Source: Bacteroidales bacterium (GTDB lineage: Bacteria; Bacteroidota; Bacteroidia; Bacteroidales; VadinHA17). Taken from it: a DNA stretch of 7,083 nt. Location: contig DOTV01000010.1 in NCBI GenBank assembly GCA_003520925.1, positions 1-7,083 of the forward strand, written 5' to 3'. A program made the position numbers and the translations under genes. Of this stretch, positions 1 to 5,863 are shown piece by piece. The number at the start of each line of letters is the position of its first letter. Positions within the stretch are counted from its first letter, which is position 1. The notes under the pieces were generated by a model that saw only the letters and a list, made by a program, of their open reading frames with translations, was not told the DNA's origin and made no database searches.

Positions 1-41
1 ATACCTTGCTCTTGTCTCGTTGTATCATTACAATACGCCAC

Positions 42-101
42 AAGCCTAAAATAGTAGTCATTTTTTTTGTAAAATTGTTGCATGACTACTAAAATAGTTG
101 T
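42..101 (+). promoter_or_regulatory. Candidate BlaI-type operator pair (O1 42-58, O2 85-101)
   Basis: Seen: a 13-base element, ctaaaatagt(a/t)gt, occurs at 46-58 and 89-101 with 12 of 13 bases identical and 43 bp (about four helical turns) between copies. The downstream copy expands to the 17-base near-palindrome actactaaaatagttgt (85-101), with six of eight symmetric pairs complementary. The upstream copy keeps a good right half (AGTAGT) but a poor left half. Also, TAGTAGTCAT at 52-61 and ATGACTACTA at 82-91 are a perfect 10-bp inverted repeat across 20 bases. Known: BlaI/MecI repressors are dimeric winged-helix proteins that bind dyad operators in their own promoters. Inferred: these are binding sites for the repressor encoded at 226. 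O2 is the stronger site and O1 an auxiliary one. Confidence 0.6.
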
Positions 102-108
102 ATATTCG
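78..108 (+). promoter_or_regulatory. Candidate Bacteroidetes-type promoter for the repressor-protease operon
   Basis: TTG at 78-80 (a second TTG lies at 75-77) and TATATTCG at 101-108 fit the Bacteroidetes -33 TTG / -7 TAnnTTTG pattern with one mismatch in the -7 box and a 20-base gap. Transcription would start near 113-118, leaving a leader of about 110 bases before the ATG at 226. The near-palindrome at 85-101 fills the spacer between the two boxes, so a bound repressor would block polymerase. The call rests on pattern match and position only. Confidence 0.5.
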
Positions 109-133
109 TTGAGAATAAAAACCGGTATACGGC

Positions 134-206
134 TTGAGGTAAGCGGTACGCGGTAACAAATTATCCCTCAGACCGCATGCCGCAAACCACGTAACACATA
201 CCTCAA
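134..206 (+). promoter_or_regulatory. Long imperfect hairpin in the presumed 5' leader
   Basis: Two nested stems are visible. The outer stem pairs TTGAGGTA (134-141) with TACCTCAA (199-206) over 8 perfect pairs. The inner stem pairs 143-154 (gcggtacgcggt) with 172-183 (accgcatgccgc), giving ten Watson-Crick pairs, one G-U wobble and one mismatch, around a 17-base loop (155-171). A single base separates the stems on the left and 15 bases on the right. The motif CGGTA occurs three times here (123-127, 144-148, 151-155), so this could be a degenerate dispersed repeat rather than an evolved RNA switch. The structure ends 19 bases before the ATG and could affect mRNA stability or initiation. Confidence 0.4.
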
Positions 207-225
207 AACTAAAATCAAAAATGCC

Positions 226-603
226 ATGCACCTGACCAAAGCCGAAGAACAGATCATGCAACTATTATGGGACATGAAAAAAGGTATCGTGAAGGATATC
301 CGTCTCAGATTCAGCGATCCGAAACCTGCAAGAAACACCGTCTCTACTGTTGTAAGAGTTCTTGAAAGGAAAGGATTCGTAGGTCATAAAGCCTACGGGA
401 ACACTCACCTTTATTTTCCGATTGTCTCAAAGGAAGAATATTCGAAAAGCCAGCTTTTCAGGCTCCTCGATGGTTATTTCAACAACTCATTTCCTGCACT
501 TGCCTCCTTTTTTGCAAAGGAGAAGGATATGTCGATAAGCGAGCTTGAAGAACTGCTTGAGGATACAAAAAAAGAGCTGAAAAAGAACAAAAGAAAGAAA
601 TAA
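226..603 (+). CDS. BlaI/MecI/CopY-family transcriptional repressor
   Basis: A 125-residue cytoplasmic DNA-binding protein of normal length for the BlaI/MecI (penicillinase repressor) family. The N-terminal winged helix is recognisable: LTKAEEQIMQLLW at 3-15, the recognition-helix region ARNTVSTVVRVLERKG at 35-50, and the wing GHKAYGNTHLYFP at 53-65. The C-terminal part (about 70-115) should be the dimerisation helices, followed by a basic tail (KKNKRKK). In MecI/BlaI the inactivating cleavage falls at an Asn-Phe bond; the aligned place here appears to be S94-F95 within ASFFAKEK. The ATG at 226 is chosen because it puts the family's conserved LTKAEEQ right at the N-terminus; the ATG at 221 reads into an immediate stop. 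There is no clear Shine-Dalgarno site, as is usual in Bacteroidetes. The gene overlaps the M56 protease gene by one base, and upstream dyads suggest autorepression. Its target genes beyond this operon are unknown. Confidence 0.93.
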   Translation: MHLTKAEEQIMQLLWDMKKGIVKDIRLRFSDPKPARNTVSTVVRVLERKGFVGHKAYGNTHLYFPIVSKEEYSKSQLFRLLDGYFNNSFPALASFFAKEKDMSISELEELLEDTKKELKKNKRKK

Positions 604-3350
604 TGGAAGCATTTGCCTTTTACCTGCTGAAGTCGGTGATCTGGCTTACAGGGTTTGCAATTGTGTATCTTCTGTTTCTGAAAAAGGAACGCTTCTTCCG
701 TCTGAAAAGGTTTTATCTTGTTGCAGGGATCCTTATTTCGTTTATCTTCCCGCTCTTTACCTTTCATTATCAGGTTGAAATCCCGGCACCTGAAGCAACT
801 GTAACAAGTGCATTTCCTCCCGATGCTGTAATTGCACCCGCAATTCAGACTGTTGAGGGTTCAAAACAGTCTGATCTCAGATCTTTGCTGCTTTTAGCAT
901 ATCTGTCAGGAATTCTGCTTTTTGCCCTCAATCACGCCAGGCTGTTGATGAAACTTGCACAAACAATTTCCAGGAATAAAGCCAGTAATTCTGAGAGGGT
1001 AAAACTGATGAGAGTATCCGAATACTCAGGTTCATTTTCATTTTTCAATTTTGTTTTCATCAATCCATCAGTTGATGAAAAAGAACAGGAAGTTATAATG
1101 AAACACGAGCTCGTGCACGTCAACCAGAAACACTGGATTGATCTTATGTTAGTTGAGATACTCCGGATGATTCAATGGATCAACCCGTTTGCATGGATCT
1201 ACAACGGGTTTATACGGCAGAATCATGAATACATTGCCGATCAGGTGGCGATGCAGCAAACACCTGATCAGGCAGTTTATAAAGCTGTTCTTGTGAACCA
1301 GCTTTTCGGTTCGAAGGTTTTCAGCCTTTCGAATTCCTTTAGTTATTCACTTGATAAAAAACGATTTGACATGATGAAAAAAATAGTTGCCTCGCCTTAC
1401 CGGAAGCTTAGGCTGCTTTTTGTATTACCGGTATTTGCAATTGTCTTTTATGCATTTGCCAGTCCCAGTTATAGTTATAAAACTATTTCAGAACCAATGA
1501 TGAATCCTTCGCTGACCTCATTGGCAATACAGAAAGATGCAAAGGGAATCGTTGTAAATGAAGAAGGAAAACCGCTTCAGGGTGTCAAAATAATTGTTGC
1601 TAAGTCTGTAGCTGGTGTAATAACTGATGCCAGGGGCAGATTCGCTATCAGCAAGATACCGGATGGCTCTTCTCTCATGTTTTCCTGCAAGGGGTATAAG
1701 ACCTATACGATGCCACCACTTATGGCATCAAATTCTGCACTATATATAAGGCTCGTAAAAGATCCGGATTACAGGGAACAGGCAGAAATACGTATAAGGA
1801 ATGCTGACGGATCAGAAGCAAAACCACTCATCGTTATTGATGGATTAATAAATGATAAACAGGATTTGAAAGGAATCGACCCAAATACAATTGGTTCAAT
1901 GACCATTCTGAAAGACCAATCGGCAACTGAAAAATATGGCGAAGATGGCAATGATGGTGTTATTGAAATAACCACAAAGAAGAGTGATGCCGGATCGTTA
2001 ACTGTAGATTCCTTTTATCAGAAAACACTATCAGTAAAGGCCGGTGACGGATCTGAGGTCAAAGCACTTATAGTTGTTGACGGAGTTATCATTGAAAACG
2101 GACTGAAGAAAACAGATCCGGAGGCAATCCTTTCAATTAGTGTTCTGAAAGATAAGGCTGCTATTGATAAATATGGTGATAAAGGAAAGGATGGTGTTAT
2201 AGAAATAACAACATATCAAAAGATTGTTAAAGGAGTTGTTGTCGATGCAGAAGGGCAGCCAATTGAGGGAGTTGCAATAAATACAACCGGTACTGCCGGA
2301 AATGTCTATACAGCTACAACAGGCAAAGACGGACGTTTTGTATTAAATTACGTTCAGGCAGATGCCTCAATTCAGTTATACTGCAGAGGATATAAGCTTC
2401 TTTCAGTCAAGCCTGATTTCAGTAAGGAGATGAACATAAAATTGGAAAAGGATCCCGACTTTAAGGCTCCGCCTTCAATTCAAAGACCAAATCCGCTAGT
2501 AGTAATCGACGGGGTAATTATCGACAAAAATTACCAGGATGCAGTTAAGGATCTTGGATACAACAGGGGAGTGGTTAAAAATCTGTTCGGAAAAGAGGCC
2601 ACTGACAAATACGGGGAGAAAGGCGCAAATGGAGTTTTTGAAATTACTACGAGGAAAAAAGCCCTGGAAATGGGGCTCAATCCGCCCTATCCCCGTTTAG
2701 CTCCACAGGACTATCCAACTTTCGGCGGAAAGGATCATAAGCTTTTCAATGATTGGGTCACAGCACAGGTAAAATACCCGCCTGAGGCTACAGCAAAAAA
2801 TGCTGAAGGATATGTTAGTGTCAGCTTTACAGTTGAAATGGATGGTACAATAAACAATATCAAATCCGCCAGTGCAACAGATCCTCTCCTGAGCAATGAG
2901 GTTATGAGAGCGATAAAAACCTCTCCCAAATGGGATCGCCCAAAGAACAATGAAATTAATGAGCCATTTAATTTAATGGTTACTGTGGGATTTAAACTCC
3001 CCGATCAGATAGTAAAACAATTGCCTTATGTTGTGGTCCAGGATATGCCGGTTTACCCGGGTGGTGAAACTGCCCTGCTTAAATTCATTGCCGACAATAT
3101 TATATATCCCGAAGCTGCAAAAGCTGATACAATTCAGGGAAGGGTTATAGTAAGATTTATTGTCAACAAGGAAGGCAATACGGAAGGGATAGATATTCTT
3201 AAAGGAGTCCATCCTTTACTTGATGCTGAGGCAATCAGAGTCGTGAAAAAAATAACCGGATTCAAGCCCGGTATGCAAGAGGGTAAAGCAGTAAATGTAT
3301 GGTACATGGTACCAATCAATTTTGGTCTGCCATATACAAAGAAAAACTGA
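603..3350 (+). CDS. BlaR1-type M56 metallopeptidase fused to CarboxypepD-like, SusC-plug-like and tandem TonB-C domains
   Basis: A 915-residue predicted inner-membrane sensor/protease, far longer than canonical BlaR1/MecR1 (about 585-600 residues). Seen, in order: hydrophobic segments at about 4-25, 36-54 and 91-113; the zinc motif H168-E-L-V-H172, with H208-E209-Y-I-A-D as the likely third ligand (E209); a fourth membrane segment at about 270-288; a carboxypeptidase-regulatory-like fold at about 314-385; plug-like repeats at about 395-460 and 475-537 (each with I-V-(I/V)-D-G, then LKD, KYG and DGVIEITT); a second CarboxypepD-like fold at about 541-616; a third, diverged plug-like copy at about 625-685; and two TonB-C-like domains at about 705-799 and 815-912, the second opening with PVYPGG. 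The penicillin-binding sensor domain of BlaR1 is not recognisable, so the ligand is unlikely to be sensed in the same way. The ATG lies inside TAATG, overlapping the repressor stop, which suggests translational coupling. By family analogy it would trigger loss of the repressor; the role of the C-terminal half is inferred. Confidence 0.88.
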   Translation: MEAFAFYLLKSVIWLTGFAIVYLLFLKKERFFRLKRFYLVAGILISFIFPLFTFHYQVEIPAPEATVTSAFPPDAVIAPAIQTVEGSKQSDLRSLLLLAYLSGILLFALNHARLLMKLAQTISRNKASNSERVKLMRVSEYSGSFSFFNFVFINPSVDEKEQEVIMKHELVHVNQKHWIDLMLVEILRMIQWINPFAWIYNGFIRQNHEYIADQVAMQQTPDQAVYKAVLVNQLFGSKVFSLSNSFSYSLDKKRFDMMKKIVASPYRKLRLLFVLPVFAIVFYAFASPSYSYKTISEPMMNPSLTSLAIQKDAKGIVVNEEGKPLQGVKIIVAKSVAGVITDARGRFAISKIPDGSSLMFSCKGYKTYTMPPLMASNSALYIRLVKDPDYREQAEIRIRNADGSEAKPLIVIDGLINDKQDLKGIDPNTIGSMTILKDQSATEKYGEDGNDGVIEITTKKSDAGSLTVDSFYQKTLSVKAGDGSEVKALIVVDGVIIENGLKKTDPEAILSISVLKDKAAIDKYGDKGKDGVIEITTYQKIVKGVVVDAEGQPIEGVAINTTGTAGNVYTATTGKDGRFVLNYVQADASIQLYCRGYKLLSVKPDFSKEMNIKLEKDPDFKAPPSIQRPNPLVVIDGVIIDKNYQDAVKDLGYNRGVVKNLFGKEATDKYGEKGANGVFEITTRKKALEMGLNPPYPRLAPQDYPTFGGKDHKLFNDWVTAQVKYPPEATAKNAEGYVSVSFTVEMDGTINNIKSASATDPLLSNEVMRAIKTSPKWDRPKNNEINEPFNLMVTVGFKLPDQIVKQLPYVVVQDMPVYPGGETALLKFIADNIIYPEAAKADTIQGRVIVRFIVNKEGNTEGIDILKGVHPLLDAEAIRVVKKITGFKPGMQEGKAVNVWYMVPINFGLPYTKKN

Positions 3351-3379
3351 GCTTATATATTTAAACTGGTGTATTTATG

Positions 3380-3435
3380 ACCCCCTCAGCCCGCCAACTG
3401 GCAGGCATCTCCCCCAGGGGGGAGTCAAAAGGGGT
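3380..3435. repeat. Palindromic REP-like intergenic element, possible bidirectional terminator
   Basis: Seen: three nested or adjacent stems in 56 bases. GCCCGCCA (3389-3396) pairs with TGGCAGGC (3399-3406) with one mismatch; CTCCCCC (3409-3415) pairs with GGGGGAG (3418-3424); and the outer ACCCC (3380-3384) pairs with GGGGT (3431-3435). It fills the gap between the convergent protease and phosphoesterase genes and ends one base before the phosphoesterase stop codon. From memory, similar C-run/G-run palindromes recur in many Bacteroidetes genomes, but no search supports this here. Its position suits transcript 3'-end formation for both operons, though a canonical T-tract directly after the strong stem is missing. 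Confidence 0.6.
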
Positions 3436-5856
3436 TTACTCTTCATCAGATTCAGTTGACAGAAATGCTGCCCTGACCGAGGGAGGACATGGCGAATTGA
3501 GTCCCTTTACCGCCCTCCAGATCACTTCATTGAAATCGGAATCATTAACCCTGTCTTCAACGCTGAAATCAAAGGTCTCACTCATAGCCTGCCATTTATT
3601 TTCAGCCTTGTTCTTATCATTAAGATTAACACTGATTGGCCTGGCATTATAGGGCTGATGATCCGGAGTATTGTTAAAACATCTCCATAATGAATTGGCA
3701 GCTGCATCGTGCTGAGTCATGGGTGGCAGACCGAGTATCAGTTCCATGGTGCGGAGAAGTGATGTTGTTGTGTAAGGGGTATGATCGACAAATCCCTGTT
3801 TGACAAAGCCACCGGCAATCAGGGCCACACTTCTATGAGCATCAACATGATCAGGGCCATTCTGTGCATCGTCTTCGACAACCAGAACCAGGCTCTCTTT
3901 CCAGACAGGGCTGTGGCTCAGGTAGTCAATGAACATTCCAAGAGCCAGGTCGTTATCAGCCACATGAGCAAAGGGGGTTGGCTTGTTAAGGCTTAGCCCT
4001 TCTGTGTGGTCGTTGATAAACCTCAGACTATTAAACCGGGGTATTGAGTTGACAGTACGAAGTGAATCAAAATCGCGTTTCCATTGGCCAAATCTTACGG
4101 TATCTCGGACCGACTGTACCCAGGGAGTAAAATACCTGCAGTAGTTACCGGCAAGTACGGGGAGACTGGGGCCGTCGGTACCAACGAATTCTCCATAAGT
4201 CCTGAATGTTACACCATGACGCTTGCACAGATCCCAGAAAAAAAGTTTGTTGTTTGCAATTTCCCTTGCTCCCTCTGCAGGATATGTTCCGCCCCTGTCA
4301 CCATAACTTGTGGGCCACTCCTTTTCAAGGTAATCGGTGGCATACGCTCCCATTGTCCAGTTATGTCCATCGGCGCTGACCTCGCCGTTAACATAAAAAT
4401 TGTCGAGCAGAACGAATTCTCTCGCTATAGCGTGGTGATTGGGAGTGATGTTTTCCCCGAAAAGGACAAGCCCCGGATCTCCATTCCCTTCGGGCATATC
4501 GCCCAGAACCTGATCGTAAGTGCGGTTCTCCTTGATAATGTAAAATACATATTTGATGGGAGATGGATCCCCGACTATCTGAGGTACTGGATTGCCTGCA
4601 ATGCTTTCCGAATTAAGTTCCTTTTCCTTGGTGTAGGGAGTGTTGCTGTAAACAGCTTTTGACCAGATACCCAGTTTAACCTCATCCGGAATGTCTATAA
4701 TACTCATTGTTCCCTGGAACAGGCCTCCGATATACTGTACTTTGATCTTCTGTTCCCGGCCTCCCTCCTGGTAAACCACCTCTTCACCTCGTCGTGTCGG
4801 ATTGGGACCATAAGGATTGGCAAGTGATGTCATCCCCTTCCCGTTGCTGACAAGTATCCTGTTTTTTGCGACCCTGACGCATGTCGGGTACCAGCCCGTC
4901 GGTATAAATCCTTTTCCTTTGCTTTTTCCCGGAACTGAAACATCGAATACTGCAAGACAATTATTATCGGCATTTGCTATATAGAGCGTTTTTTCGTCGC
5001 TGCTCAGCGCTACGCTGTTAGGGGTTGATCCGCTAGGTGAATCCGGATAAAGAGCAGTATTGAGAGTCTCAATCACTTTCCCCTGTTTTGTGTCAATTAC
5101 CGAAACATTGTTGTCGTTTGCATTTGCAACAAATAAATAGTGCCCGCCTGAGGTAATGCACATATCGTTCGGATTATCCCCGACTGCTATTTCTCCGGTA
5201 ATTTTTTGCTGATAGGTATCAAACACCACGACTTTATCACAACCCCAGCAGGTGGCATAAAGAGTCTTCTTATCAGGCGACAGAATGCAGGTATATCCTT
5301 CACCTCCAAGCGGCGTTTCAGAGACAATGCTTTTGGTTATGAGGTCAATTGCGTAGAGGGAATTATTCTCCTTTGTGACAACATACATTATTTTCTTTCT
5401 GTCGTCGAGGGCAATTCCTGCAATGGCTATTTTTTCGGGCCATGGTTTACCAAGCCTTATTGTATCTGTGTTTATAAGTTCTTTTTTCCTTATGGCATAT
5501 TTGATAATGAAATTGTCATTTCCCCCCGATGCATACAGGTATTTTCCATCATCTGAGAAAGTAAGACCAAGCCATGATTTACCTATTATTACCGAATCAG
5601 TTACAATATTATTTTTAAGATCTATCAGCTGAATGGTCTGGGTGCTCTGGCCGTTGTTTGTTACGGCAGCCAGCTTTTTGTCGGACGAAACCGCAATGTT
5701 CAGAGGCAGATCACCTAATGGTAATATTTTTCCGACTGGTGTCAGCTGCCATCCGTTGGGAAGCATAACGCGGCGTGTACTAATTTCATCGGGAGTCTGG
5801 GCTCCGACAGGATATGTAAAAGCAATAAGGAATAGAAAGATTAAATATTTTTTCAT
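3436..5856 (-). CDS. Exported YncE-like beta-propeller / phosphoesterase (alkaline-phosphatase superfamily) fusion protein
   Basis: An 806-residue protein with an N-terminal signal peptide (MKK, hydrophobic 4-16, likely cleavage near VGAQ at 17-20), so it acts in the periplasm or outside the cell. Residues of about 45-340 form a YVTN/YncE-type propeller, with recurring strands such as LFVANANDNNVSVID (241-255) and LYIANADNNCLAVFD (291-305). Residues of about 430-730 are a phosphoesterase-family domain: E443-N-R-T-Y-D448, VSADGHNW (493-500) and EDDAQNGPDHVDAHR (661-675). By comparison with AcpA/phospholipase-C-type enzymes, E443-N444 and the D/H residues near 661-674 are likely metal ligands and S494 a candidate nucleophile; these roles are inferred. 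The tail (about 735-806) resembles the conserved end of this fusion family, with DFSVEDRVNDSDFNEVIW. Substrate is unknown; phosphodiesters, phosphomonoesters or phospholipids are possible. The ATG lies 7 bases beyond the stop of the lipid-kinase gene, so the two are probably co-transcribed. Confidence 0.87.
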   Translation of the reverse strand: MKKYLIFLFLIAFTYPVGAQTPDEISTRRVMLPNGWQLTPVGKILPLGDLPLNIAVSSDKKLAAVTNNGQSTQTIQLIDLKNNIVTDSVIIGKSWLGLTFSDDGKYLYASGGNDNFIIKYAIRKKELINTDTIRLGKPWPEKIAIAGIALDDRKKIMYVVTKENNSLYAIDLITKSIVSETPLGGEGYTCILSPDKKTLYATCWGCDKVVVFDTYQQKITGEIAVGDNPNDMCITSGGHYLFVANANDNNVSVIDTKQGKVIETLNTALYPDSPSGSTPNSVALSSDEKTLYIANADNNCLAVFDVSVPGKSKGKGFIPTGWYPTCVRVAKNRILVSNGKGMTSLANPYGPNPTRRGEEVVYQEGGREQKIKVQYIGGLFQGTMSIIDIPDEVKLGIWSKAVYSNTPYTKEKELNSESIAGNPVPQIVGDPSPIKYVFYIIKENRTYDQVLGDMPEGNGDPGLVLFGENITPNHHAIAREFVLLDNFYVNGEVSADGHNWTMGAYATDYLEKEWPTSYGDRGGTYPAEGAREIANNKLFFWDLCKRHGVTFRTYGEFVGTDGPSLPVLAGNYCRYFTPWVQSVRDTVRFGQWKRDFDSLRTVNSIPRFNSLRFINDHTEGLSLNKPTPFAHVADNDLALGMFIDYLSHSPVWKESLVLVVEDDAQNGPDHVDAHRSVALIAGGFVKQGFVDHTPYTTTSLLRTMELILGLPPMTQHDAAANSLWRCFNNTPDHQPYNARPISVNLNDKNKAENKWQAMSETFDFSVEDRVNDSDFNEVIWRAVKGLNSPCPPSVRAAFLSTESDEE

Positions 5857-5863
5857 TTTCGGG

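Noticed and set aside
474..767. A minus-strand frame rich in serine and phenylalanine across the repressor/protease junction
   Set aside because: Its serine and phenylalanine runs are the reverse of the Glu/Lys-rich repressor tail; it overlaps two well-supported genes.
226..3350. A beta-lactam resistance operon
   Set aside because: Although the repressor and protease are BlaI/BlaR1-like, no beta-lactamase or penicillin-binding-protein gene is present and the protease lacks a recognisable penicillin-binding sensor domain.
3377..3652. A 91-codon plus-strand frame starting in the palindromic element
   Set aside because: It begins inside the repeat and continues antisense to the end of the phosphoesterase gene; the N-terminal residues are just a translation of the palindrome.
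4084..4662. A 192-codon open frame on the plus strand
   Set aside because: It lies wholly opposite the phosphoesterase domain (ENRTYD and VSADGHNW region), has no recognisable domain, and the minus-strand protein is clearly real.
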